DNA from: Ypsolopha sequella
Lineage: Eukaryota; Arthropoda; Insecta; Lepidoptera; Ypsolophidae
NCBI GenBank assembly: GCA_934047225.1
Contig: OW203997.1
Location: forward strand, 11,022,417-11,086,416
Length of the DNA: 64,000 bases
Direction of reading: 5' to 3'
Position numbers and translations under genes: made by a program. Below are positions 21,556-30,116 of the stretch, piece after piece (the stretch's first letter is position 1; every line of letters begins with the position of its first letter). The notes under the pieces were generated by a model. That model saw nothing but the letters and a program-made list of their open reading frames with translations, ran no database searches and was not told the origin of the DNA.

Positions 21556-21953
21556 TATTACTGCAGTATAGACGTGCGTGCAGTTTGCACGTCAGTAGCA
21601 AAAGGAACTAGAAACTCTCGATCATTTAAAGACGATTTTACGTCCTGCAATAATGGGTGCATTGATACATATAGTAACGTTCAAATCTATAGAAGCCATA
21701 AGCCATATAGTTTTATGAAGTGAGTTTAAAGCCCTTATTTATGTTACAAAGGTGGACCTATTTAACTAGGTATTGAGAAAATCTTAATTCAAATTATTAT
21801 TGACGTATGAAATTTGTCGCTCATAATACGTCGTTCGCCTTTATTTAGTCGAGACAAAAAATACGTGTCGTGGGACACATGGTTGAAACGGAGTTCCTAG
21901 TTCCTTTTGCTACTGACGCCAAAGTGCATGCACGTCTATGCTGCAGTAACCTA
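21556..21953. mobile_element. Foldback element with about 60-bp arms
   Basis: TACTGCAGTATAGACGTGC, CACGTCAGTAGC and AAAAGGAACTAGAAACTC at the left reappear inverted at the right as GAGTTCCTAGTTCCTTTT, GCTACTGACG and GCACGTCTATGCTGCAGTA. The 270-bp centre is non-coding. Its right end abuts the target duplication of the next element. Confidence 0.7.
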
Positions 21954-22170
21954 TACTACATAGTATAAAATATATTCACTTTTGGAAAGCTTTTTATATA
22001 TATTTTTATTTATACGAATCAATAATTAAATAAAATACTTTATAATTATAAAATTACACGGTTTAAGATATATTTCGGGTCCGACCTGGACCCGGCATCA
22101 GTTAAATATACTAATAGAAATAGGTATGGCTTGACAACAACTTCGTATAAATAAAAACTATACTACATAG
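21951..22170 (-). mobile_element. Hairpin-tail element 3 with hammerhead-like fold and 13-bp TSD
   Basis: CTATACTACATAG occurs exactly at 21,951-21,963 and 22,158-22,170, flanking a 194-bp reverse-strand element. Its ends have the inverted pair TTTTTATTTATACGAA/TTCGTATAAATAAAAA. In the middle, reverse strand: UUUAA, CUGAUGC, stem GGGUCC/GGACCC with a 5-base loop, GAAA, UAUA, UC, UUAAA. This is the complete hammerhead layout with UUUAA/UUAAA as stem I. One conserved core A is replaced by C. The tail has AAGCTTTCCAAAAGTG, similar to the tail of elements 1 and 2. Confidence 0.7.
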
Positions 22171-22217
22171 ACAATATACAATGTACTATGTACAATATAC
22201 TACATAGACAATGTATT

Positions 22218-22250
22218 TACAAGCGTATGTCTATTAGACATACGCTTGTA
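22218..22250. repeat. Perfect short palindrome
   Basis: TACAAGCGTATGTCTA and TAGACATACGCTTGTA flank a single central T, giving a 16-bp perfect stem. It follows short direct repeats of CTACATAGACAAT. Function unknown; it may be a remnant of slipped or templated repair. Confidence 0.6.
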
Positions 22251-22312
22251 TATACACAAACACATATACTATAGCAAAAGTGTCGTGACGATCAGTCTCG
22301 CACTTTTTTGGC

Positions 22313-22746
22313 CTAGCTCACATTTGCCAAGCGTCTGGAGTGTAACCCCTCGGCCATAGCTCCAGGCTTCGAGAGGCGCGCCAAGCGGTTCTTCTTGCGA
22401 CGGCGCCGGTGGAGAGAACAAATGTATCAAGTTGTATAGAACCGGCCATGGGTCGCCGCTCGCGCGTCTTGTCCGGCTTCGAGTGACTTGCGCTCTTTCG
22501 ACGGCGGTGTGCGGGGAGGCGGCCGGTAGAAGCAGTGATTGAGAGCACAGGACGAACCTAGTGTCGAGCGTTTTGAGCGAGCGAACGCGCTATACATGAA
22601 GGCGCCGACGGGTGTCGTGCCAGGGTAAAGCTGCCTGGAAGCGCAGCAAAAAGCGCCGCCAGAAGCCTGAAGCTGTGGCCCTGGCGTAAAGAATAATAAA
22701 GAACAACGTTCAACAAAAAAATAAATATATGTTTCTTGTGACACAA
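22313..22746. other. GC-rich island, probably a decayed coding fragment
   Basis: This stretch is much richer in GC than its surroundings and has overlapping open frames on the reverse strand (up to 105 codons). None shows a recognisable domain, and the forward strand has in-frame stops. It is probably the 3' part of a retrotransposon coding region, but I cannot name it. Confidence 0.35.
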
Positions 22747-22934
22747 AACAGTTTTTTTATTGATAAAATATCACACAAGGCCAATTGAACTGTAAAATGT
22801 CACGTGACATTTTGCTTAGCTCACGAGTTGTTTTTGAGCGATAAATTTTGCCTAGGAGGTGACAGAATCGGTCCTTAGGCAAAATAGTACAGTTAGTCTT
22901 TGAGTAGTAAACTTTTACATGCTTCGCTTCTTCG

Positions 22935-23042
22935 TACAGTGGAGATCAGATAAAGCAGTACTGAATTAGCCCCTATAGTAAGGGATACAAAGTCCAATGT
23001 TTAATGTCCAATGTCCAATAGGTTGATGTGATCTCCACTGTA
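22935..23042. mobile_element. Tiny Tc1/mariner-type MITE flanked by TA
   Basis: CAGTGGAGATCA at the left (22,937) and TGATCTCCACTG-like sequence at the right (ending 23,040) are inverted repeats, both next to TA, the target of Tc1/mariner elements. The whole unit is 104 bp. A larger relative with one end only lies at 49,922-50,013. Confidence 0.7.
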
Positions 23043-23122
23043 CTTAGCAGAATCAGAAAGCCATTAATAACGAAATTAAGAAACGTAGCGAATAGAGGAG
23101 ATGACAGGGTAAACAAAATATT

Positions 23123-23392
23123 ATTCTATTTACTCCGTCATTTAGATTATCAAAAAATATTGGACACGTATTTTTCTTTTGTCAATCAAACAAAAAATGA
23201 CAGAGATAAAGCGCGTCAAAGTTTGGCAGTGGGGGCTGGTCACGTCAGCCTAGGTAAAAAGTGTACTAAGGCGTACAAGTCACGCGGAACTTTAGCGGGC
23301 TATATCTTCATCATTTTTTGTTTAATTGACAAAAGAAAAAATACGTGTCCAATATTTTCTGATACTCTAACTGACGGACTAATTTGAATTTT
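23123..23392. mobile_element. Foldback MITE, about 270 bp
   Basis: The left arm (AAAATATTGGACACGTATTT, CTTTTGTCAATCAAACAAAA) is mirrored in the right arm (TTTTGTTTAATTGACAAAAG, AAATACGTGTCCAATATTTT). The outer ends CTCCGTCATTTAGATTATC and GATACTCTAACTGACGGAC also pair. The centre has AGTTTGGCAGTGGGGGCTGG and GTCACGTCAGCCTAGG. The 119-codon open frame across it is a by-product of the palindrome. Confidence 0.75.
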
Positions 23393-23473
23393 TTAGTCAT
23401 CATGCCTATTATAGAAATAAAAAACTAATAACATTAACGGCTTCCCTATCTACATTTAAGTAAAGGTATTAAT

Positions 23474-23693
23474 CTCCCAGGTTGCGTATTGCCAGACTGT
23501 ATATTATTACAGACACAGGTCGCTCTGTGCTCGTAGGTAGTTTTCTTTAATAAATGAAGAGCATATTACGTACCAGCACAGACAATATATGCGTTGAAAT
23601 ACATTTTGCTCTTTATTTTAACGAGCACAACGCGGTCCAGCACAGACTATGGATGTCTGTGGTAAATACAGTCTGGCATTACGCTCCCAGGTT
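23474..23693. mobile_element. Foldback element with 10-bp target duplication
   Basis: CTCCCAGGTT is present at 23,474-23,483 and 23,684-23,693. Between them, GCGTATTGCCAGACTGTA and its inverted right partner CGTAATGCCAGACTGTATT form terminal repeats. Inner pairs (ACAGACA, GAGCA boxes) let the 200 bp fold on itself. A 9-10-bp duplication would suit a Mutator-like transposase, but the family is not identified. Confidence 0.7.
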
Positions 23694-24269
23694 ATCAGCT
23701 TTTCTAGGAGAAAAAACATAAAAATTAATCATTATTTTACATCATGATTATTCAATTTCAGTTTTTCATAGATTTCATGGTCTTCCTTTAATTTAGGACA
23801 CTGATACTTCGAAGAATTTGGTTCTTACGATAAAAATACAGGATGTTTTTTTTTACACATTTGTCCGGTTTGATTCCCGGTTCACAAAGGTGATTTTTCA
23901 AAATTCTTTAGATGCAGTTTTTCTTCAGTTTAAAAATAAAATAAAAGTTTCTTAAGTAAAATTTTCTATCTTCAATATTTAGGGCACTTTCCATCCAGAG
24001 AAATGGTCCGCAACATGTGACACATGAATATTAGTATACATGATGCTTACTTCAGAAAAGATAATAAAAAAAATTAACACCACTTTAAGAGTTATACCCT
24101 TTTTTACCTGTAACAGCGGCGTGGAGTGCTAGTATGTACCTACTCGGGTGCCCCTCCTCAGCCCACCGCCCCACTCCACCAGTGCTGAATCTATTTCATC
24201 ATGCTTGTTGTACACTAAAAGTTTTTTTGTCGCCCCCAAAAAATAGATATTAAATGATAAAAAAAAAAA
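23694..24269. other. No recognisable gene; one hAT-like end possible
   Basis: AACAGCGGCGTGGAGTGC near 24,113, followed by a C-rich segment and GTCGCCCCCAAAAAATAG, resembles one end of some hAT elements. No second end or target duplication was found. Confidence 0.25.
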
Positions 24270-25311
24270 ATTATCTTTTTCATTATCAGTATCGAAAATA
24301 TAGTCTATCCTATGACGGATGTTGCTGACCAAATCAACATCCTGTATTTTTATTGGCTGCTTTTGGCATCTTATATCCGATCTTCAAACTCTATCAGCCT
24401 TTTTAATACTCAGCATGCTCCTCTCCATGGCTCTTTGTCAAGTTGTTAGATTTTGTTTTCGTGTTTCTTTACTTTCCTCTTTATTGTTAAAGCAAAGTTA
24501 TCTTTAAACATACGTTTCATGTTCCAATAGCGCTTCCAGGCGAAGTTTATCCGTCTCTTTATTTCTTTCATAACTTTACTAGCTTTTGCCCGCGGTTCCG
24601 CCCTTGTTGAAGAGATTTTTCTTGGAAATAAAGTTGGCATGCGTATTGTTGAAATAAGCACTAAAAGCACTGATTGTTGGAGAGAGCAGTGCCATATTAT
24701 CGGCATAGCTCAGATTGCGGACACAGGTTTCTTCAATATAGCAATTAAGATGCAAACTGCTCAGTTCAACAGTCAGGCTGCTCATGTACAGATTGAAGAC
24801 GTCAGGTGATTAGAGATATATGTATAGAGAAGATTATTAAAATATTTGTCACAAATGAACCCTGACATTTAACCTGAGTGGAGGGTGAGGTGTATTTGAG
24901 GTGTAACTTGGTTTTTGATTTGTTTATTGATATACCCGTCGGAGTCCAGTGGTCTTGAAAAATATTTGTTAACGTTTGGAGATTTTTAATAGATTCTGCC
25001 ATAAAAACGATATCATCAGCAAATCTGTGAGCTGATAAGTTTTCTCCATCTATTTTTAGGCCTAGCTCCGAGAGATCACCACTTTTAAAATGCAGTTATG
25101 TAAGTTTGGCGACAGAGAGTCTTTCTGCTTTACGCCTTTATGAATATTAAATTGTTTTCCTTCTCCATCCATTCTTATTGTAGCAGTACATTTACTTTTA
25201 ACGTTTTATATTAACTCTATGTATCTCCTAGCCTACCTGGGATTTAAAAGTTTTTATCAAAAATTCATGTCTCATACTGTCAAAAGCCTTAGCGAAATTA
25301 TTAAAACTCGC
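24270..25311 (-). pseudogene. RTE-like non-LTR reverse transcriptase relic
   Basis: Read on the reverse strand and across frames, the order is that of a reverse transcriptase: AKAFDS (motif A region, about 25,280-25,305), GVKQKDSLSP (motif B, normally GxxQGxxLSP), FADDIVFMAES (motif C with both Asp, about 25,010-25,035), SINKSKTKL, then, after an insertion, KEIKRRINFAWKRYW and a decayed C-terminal part to about 24,270. Several stops and frameshifts make it non-functional. The catalytic Asp before KAFD appears to be Asn. A small Helitron (24,579-24,833) splits it. A second, oppositely oriented start of the same domain lies at 26,172. Confidence 0.7.
24579..24833 (-). mobile_element. Small Helitron inside the RTE relic, with a foreign RT fragment
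   Basis: On the reverse strand it begins TCTTCTCTATACATATATC after an A and ends GCGGGCAAAAGCTAG before a T, the Helitron insertion rule. The terminal hairpin is partly decayed. The host RTE frame is lost at one side and resumes at the other. Inside, RNLSYADNMALLSPT is motif C of a different reverse transcriptase family, with the second catalytic Asp changed to Asn. This suggests a captured gene piece. The 5' boundary is less certain than the 3' end. Confidence 0.55.
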
Positions 25312-25345
25312 ATTTAGTATGTCACAAAATTATTAATATAGCATA

Positions 25346-26165
25346 CTAAAACACTAAGTGGGTGAATGACTGTGGGCGAATAAAAATGTTGAAAACGGCG
25401 GCTTGAAAATACAAATTTGAGTTGAGTCGAAAAATTCTCAGGCGAACAATTTTCTATTTTAGTGCCAATTTATTTTTAAGGCGGATGAATACGCCAACTG
25501 CAATTTGGACCTATCTTTGAAGGCCTACTTCTCCCACACGGGTGATCCAAAAACTTTCATAAAAATATATGATAGGCATTATAGAGTCAAAAATAAATTT
25601 TAAGTTTCATAAACTGTTTTTCTATTGAGATTTTTGACAAAAAAAATCGAAAGCCATCGAAAGTTTCACATGATTAACACAAGAATTCTCTTACTCCTTC
25701 CAAACGCCTAAAGCGATTTTAATTATTATTTCACCAAATTATAGGAAATTTTTAGATCTAAAAAATTTAAGTTCAAATTTTTTTTTCCGTTCATGGCGTC
25801 CATGTAAAAAGTATTATTTTCTCCTATTTTGCGCTAGCCGGAGACGCAGTGGTTGTCGTAACAGCCACTTTTCAAGGCACGCTGAAATGAACATTATTTC
25901 AATGTCGTTTCCGTTGATATTTGTACCGACACACATCGAGTTGCTTATTTAGCGTGGTCATACGCCTTAAGTTATAAAACTAGGGACGTCGCCTTGCTCC
26001 CCTCCGCTTCACTCGGCCCCTTATTTTATTTTACATGTAAAATGAAGTATTTTCGATTTCATACTTTAAATTCGCCCACTCATTGTTTTTCGTCGCACCC
26101 TTCGTTATTTATTCCGGACACTTGAAGTCACCAATAATATTTTTATTCGCCCGATTAATAATTTC
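25346..26165. other. Segment between two inverted RT fragments, with 13-bp inverted ends
   Basis: GGGCGAATAAAAATG near 25,373 and TTTTTATTCGCCC near 26,141 are inverted repeats that bracket about 780 bp, including one family D repeat. Reverse transcriptase pieces of the same family point outward from either side. It may be an independent insertion or part of an inverted duplication. Confidence 0.35.
25790..25978 (+). repeat. Dispersed repeat family D, copy 3
   Basis: TTCCGTTCATGGCGTCCATG, TTTTGCGCTAGCCGGAGACG, TCGTAACAGCCACT, TGAACATTATTTCAATG, TTTGTACCGACACA and ACGCCTTAAGTT match the other three copies. Confidence 0.65.
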
Positions 26166-26171
26166 GCATAA

Positions 26172-26350
26172 TAATTTAATATGTCAGCGAGTTTTAATAA
26201 TTTCACTAAGGCTTTTGACAGTGTGTGACATGAATTTTTGATAAAAACTTTATTATCCCAGGCAGTAGCTAGCGGATACATAGAGTTAATAAAAAACATT
26301 TACGGTAAATGAACGGTTACAATAAGAATGGATGGGGAAGTCTATAAAAC
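26172..26350 (+). pseudogene. RTE-like reverse transcriptase fragment, forward copy
   Basis: Reads ASFNNFTKAFDSV, stop, HEFLIKTL, then SGYIELIKNIYGK, stop, TVTIRMDGEVYKT. It corresponds to the same domain start as the reverse-strand relic ending at 25,311. Immediately before it, AATTTAATATGTCAGCGAG resembles the 3' end of the Penelope-like element (AATTTAGTATGTCAG). Both RT copies carry the same GCGAGTTTTAATAAT junction. Confidence 0.6.
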
Positions 26351-26792
26351 ATGAGAATAATGGTTTCCTAAGATCTGTATACTTCTCCATTATCATGTAA
26401 AACCTCATGGAGACCTCTGGAAAAGTGGAAACAAGTAAAAACTTATCGACTCTTTCTACTAGTTCCAAATTTATGCTTTTATCCATTTACACTCCCGAAG
26501 GGTTATGCGTTCTTTGAGTATGATAATTTTAAAATTGCACTAATACTTAGAATTCTTTAGCACGTTTTCTTCAATATTTACACAAAATGCCCCTTTGAGG
26601 TTAATTTTGCAACTTTTCTGATTTTCTTGAAGTTACACAAGTTTCTTAGAGCAATATTGAAAGTTTATCTTAAGATTTGCGTAGGTATTTCGAAAATATT
26701 TCCAAGATTGCCTTTGTAATTTTTGGCCACTTCTGAAAGTTGTTTTTCACTTCGCTTCTCGGAGTAATAGAAAATGCAAATCAGTTTGAAGC
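26351..26792. other. No recognisable feature
   Basis: AT-rich; may hold further decayed RT sequence after 26,350, but no motif is legible. Confidence 0.4.
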
Positions 26793-28028
26793 TTGTTTCA
26801 ATGCATATTTCAACGATTTTGGTTCAAAATCAAAATTGGTTCATTTTCATCTGAAATTGTAAGATTTAATACGAGGTCCCTCAAAATTTTTGATAATATT
26901 CTTCGTCAAACTTTGGTAACTATTTTAAACTGCTCACACACTGACCGGTCTTGGAGCCAAGCCACCCTTCTAGTCCGGCTCGGTGACCTGGGGATTTGCC
27001 AAATTTCTTGTGTAGCCCTCCCTGCTTTCCTGTCCTCCAGCCACAGCACGAAGGACCTCTATGGTACAATAATAAGCCCATCACTCGGTGATGTTGAGGC
27101 CTCATGCTTGGTGGAGGCCAGGGACGCTTGGACGCTTGCCTGTCCCGGCGAGAGCCTGCCCACGGATTTGAATTCTCAAAAATTACGGGACGAGCCGATC
27201 TGCAGCAAGGTTCAAAAAAACATGTTGGAGACCTCCACCAACGCTGCGGACCGAGCTCGTCTTCTGGCAGCTGGCGAGCGGGAGTCAGGTTACTGGCTGC
27301 ACGCTTTACCATCTGTCGTCATTGGCACTCAGCTGGACAAAACAACGTTTTCTTTAGCCGTGAGTCTCCGGATCGGCGCCAGGACAAATGAACTTCACCG
27401 CTGTCGATATGGTGTCAACGTCGACCAGCTTGGACACCATGGCCTATCCTGCAAAAGGAGCGCTGGACGTCTGTCGTGGCATGCCAGTCTGAATGATGTC
27501 ATCCGTCGGGCCCTTGCCACCATTGGCGTGCCGGCTATTTTGGAGCCGAAAGGCATTGTACGCAGCGATGGTAAGAGACCCGATGGAATGACACTCATTC
27601 CGTGGAAAAACGGCAGGTCGCTGGTGTGGGACGCGAGTTGTGTCGACACATTGGCGGCGTCCCACATCCAAGCGACTGCCGCTAAAGCTGGTGCTGCGGC
27701 AGCCTCAACAGAGGACTCCAAAAGGCACAAGTATGTAGATCTAAGTTCAGACTATATATTTGCGCCTTTTGGAGTAGAAACCTTAGGGCCGTGGGGTCCA
27801 GCCACGAAGCAGATGTTCAAGGAAATATCTTCGCGACTGGTCGACGTTTCAGGGGACCGGAGGGCTGGGGCATACCTCGGACAGCGTCTTAGCTTAGCTA
27901 TCCAACGAGGAAATGCTTCCAGCCTTTTGGGGACCCTACCGATCGACGGCAGTGATTTGGAAAATATATTTTTTATGGTTTTATTTATAGGTAGGTTTTT
28001 CTTAGTTTTTTTATTTTTATTTAGTTAG
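26793..28028 (+). CDS. C-terminal retrotransposon ORF with restriction-like endonuclease motifs
   Basis: A 411-codon frame without stops. The family-like part runs from about residue 50 (DRSWSQATLLV) to 386; the first 49 and last 25 residues look like flanking AT-rich DNA. There is no reverse transcriptase palm. Visible motifs: Cys204 and HHGLSC (His215, His216, Cys220), then SAGRLSWH (His230), KRPDG (Pro263-Asp264) and WDASC (Asp280). This order (Cys/His cluster, R-H, PD, then D) is that of the restriction-like endonuclease of R2-type non-LTR elements, which nicks the target site for reverse transcription. The expected second Cys after Cys204 appears as Tyr206. The GC content is well above the flanks. 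I infer a 5'-truncated element; the exact clade is uncertain. Confidence 0.6.
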   Translation: MFQCIFQRFWFKIKIGSFSSEIVRFNTRSLKIFDNILRQTLVTILNCSHTDRSWSQATLLVRLGDLGICQISCVALPAFLSSSHSTKDLYGTIISPSLGDVEASCLVEARDAWTLACPGESLPTDLNSQKLRDEPICSKVQKNMLETSTNAADRARLLAAGERESGYWLHALPSVVIGTQLDKTTFSLAVSLRIGARTNELHRCRYGVNVDQLGHHGLSCKRSAGRLSWHASLNDVIRRALATIGVPAILEPKGIVRSDGKRPDGMTLIPWKNGRSLVWDASCVDTLAASHIQATAAKAGAAAASTEDSKRHKYVDLSSDYIFAPFGVETLGPWGPATKQMFKEISSRLVDVSGDRRAGAYLGQRLSLAIQRGNASSLLGTLPIDGSDLENIFFMVLFIGRFFLVFLFLFS

Positions 28029-28280
28029 GTATAATTTTATCTTTTATATTTATATTAATTTATAGGTAGTCTAGTTTTCTAATGTTATTTAAGTTTTATA
28101 TTGTTAAATAAAAATTACCCTACTATTAATAATTTAGAAATTAAAAATTAAATCCTACAAACTTAACCAATAAATAAATATTGTAACAGCATGAAATAAA
28201 ACAACCCGGATACCTTTATTAAAAGAAAATTCCAACAGAGCAGAGAGCAGAGTGCCCAGATGACCCAGAGCACTGGCCGC
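28029..28280. other. Probable 3' flank of the retrotransposon ORF
   Basis: AT-rich 3' sequence with several AATAAA-like signals; no other feature. Confidence 0.3.
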
Positions 28281-28510
28281 ATGCAGAAGTGCTGCCACTT
28301 AAGAAAAAAAAATTTACTTACTAGAATAATTATTTAAAATCTGCTCAAGTAAATATGTAGATATAGCAATGAACTTTTTTAAATAGCATAGTTTTCATAG
28401 ACAACGTCTTTGATGAGCTAAAATTTTAACTTATGCCAAAAGTGGCCGTTTCTAGCAAAATATAAAATTTAGCTCATCAAAAACGTCGTCTATAAAAACT
28501 ATGCTATTTA
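28281..28510 (+). mobile_element. MITE M3, partial copy with internal palindrome
   Basis: The left end ATGCAGAAGTGCTGCCACTT matches the complete copy at 39,305. Inside, AGCATAGTTTTCATAGAC and GACAACGTCTTTGATGAGC are mirrored by GCTCATCAAAAACGTCGTC and TATAAAAACTATGCT. The right terminal repeat is missing. Confidence 0.6.
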
Positions 28511-28681
28511 AAAATATTAATAAAACAAAAAAATAAGTATATCAGGATCGTTGCAAATAGAGATCTGTGGTCTGCGGGAGACAGACGCGAGTGTATGTAT
28601 GTATGTAGAGTACCAGTTTAATTAGAAACTTCGTTTACTTCCGACAATTTTACTTGAAATAATTATTTAATCATATATTTA

Positions 28682-28760
28682 ATAATAATCGTCAGTTTTA
28701 CAGTTAACACTCGAAATACCTCAGACACCTCCTCGGGGATTCAAGTCGTCACGATGTATA
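28682..28760 (-). repeat. Dispersed repeat family F, copy 2 (reverse)
   Basis: On the reverse strand: ATCGTGACGACTTGAATCCC, GAGGAGGTGTCTGAGG and CGAGTGTTAACTG, matching 42,612-42,730 and more weakly 2,625-2,735. Confidence 0.5.
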
Positions 28761-29354
28761 TATTGATAATTTATTTAGGTTCCAGTAATACCCCTACAAT
28801 GCCCTGCGTCTACGTGTAGGACATTTTAGGGGTAATATTTTAGAACTAAACATTAGTCTAAAATAAAGCACTTGGCCTACCTATCCTGTGGTAGAGCGTT
28901 GAGGCATGTAGCACGTATAGACAGGGACGCGCCTAGGGGCGGTCGCTGACAAATTGCGCTGCTTCGTTCCGGATTATTCCGGGATGTAACGGGAACATAT
29001 TGCGGGAATTTCTCCCCGGGACGCTCCGTGAATGATGCTTTTTCGACATGTTCCGGTTTTGAGTTTAAATTATTTTTGGACATATTGTTGCGTTTGTAAT
29101 AAAAATGATACTTTGTTCCACAAAATGTCTGCTTTTTAGCTATTATTTTTAATTAATGGAACCGCCACTGTAGACTAGTTGATTGGATTTAATTAACATT
29201 CTGCAAATCGTGTATTCGGCGTATCGTTAATCCACGAATCTTTTTTCGTTGTCATATTCATCATGTAATGTTATTTTCTCAAGTCACACTCACCCTTATC
29301 CCTGATCGCCATTGCCTTACGAACGAACGAAATGTCCGTGCCAGTCATAGATAA
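28761..29354. other. No supported gene
   Basis: A reverse-strand frame of 68 codons (28,877-29,083) lies in a GC-richer patch and starts MSKNNLNSKPEHVEKASF, but shows no domain. The sequence at 29,200-29,250 resembles 9,460-9,520. Confidence 0.35.
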
Positions 29355-29750
29355 AAGCAAATGGAGGAAGATACGGTGCCCGCTTCCCGTGCGTGATTCG
29401 GTCTGTTAAACCAAGTCCAATGGACCTGCTTTGATTCATTTGACTTGCTCACGCTACTATTGAAGCTCTTCGCTCTTTATCTGTCGTTTGGTGGCGCTTG
29501 TTCATAAAGAAGATCCATTTTTACATTGGGCTATTGGGGATGAATATACCATCATCCATCGGTCTCAGGCACGGTGGACCTCCTGGTTTTTTGCCTGTGA
29601 GCTGTCCTCTAACTCTCACCCGAATTACTTCGAGGGGGTCTCCAAGTAAGATAGTGGTACCTCCACAGTCGAGCCTGGCATCAGCTCTACCGCTTGTGAC
29701 ATAGACACATACAAGAACGTACCGTATCTTCCTCCTTTTGTTATATCAAT
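29355..29750. mobile_element. Inverted-repeat element around a dispersed repeat
   Basis: AAATGGAGGAAGATACGGT at the left and ACCGTATCTTCCTCCTTTT at the right are inverted copies; with flanking GATATA-like text the arms are about 27 bp. The interior includes the dispersed repeat at 29,545-29,700. No target duplication is clear. Confidence 0.5.
29545..29700 (+). repeat. Dispersed repeat family K, copy 1
   Basis: CATCGGTCTCAGGCACGGTG, GACCTCCTGGTTTT, GTGAGCTGTC, GGTCTCCAAGTAAGATAGTG and CAGTCGAGCCTGGCATCAG match 44,255-44,390. This copy has about 25 extra bases in the middle. Confidence 0.6.
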
Positions 29751-30114
29751 GGTGCCAGTGCATATCCCACGGATATCCTTATGAAATAATAACCTCAATA
29801 TCAAAATATTTATCACAATGTAAACAAAAGTCGAACGACCGATATTGCGAGTAAAAAATAATGCCAGCATAGCCGTCTTATACTACAAACTTTGTAAAGA
29901 TCAAATTATTATGTACGTTATTCACAAAGAAAGCTTATACAGAGGGCAAAATTGTTTTGCTTCGCTATCCATTAAACTCTTTGTTTGAGGTCACCCATTC
30001 ATACTGTGATTAAGATAAATGACCTTTTGTAAACTACTCTGTTCTCTATAGCACCAACGTTTTTTAACCATGCTCACTTTGCATATTTGATGAACAATTA
30101 TATTATTAGGTCCT
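29751..30114. other. No recognisable feature
   Basis: Nothing assignable. Confidence 0.5.
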
Positions 30115-30116
30115 TA

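Noticed and set aside
22318..22744. Genes on the reverse strand of the GC-rich island
   Set aside because: Several overlapping frames in GC-rich DNA with no recognisable domain; more likely decayed transposon coding read in the wrong frame.
24113..24240. Additional hAT element
   Set aside because: Only one end-like CAGCGGCGT is present, with no inverted partner or 8-bp duplication.
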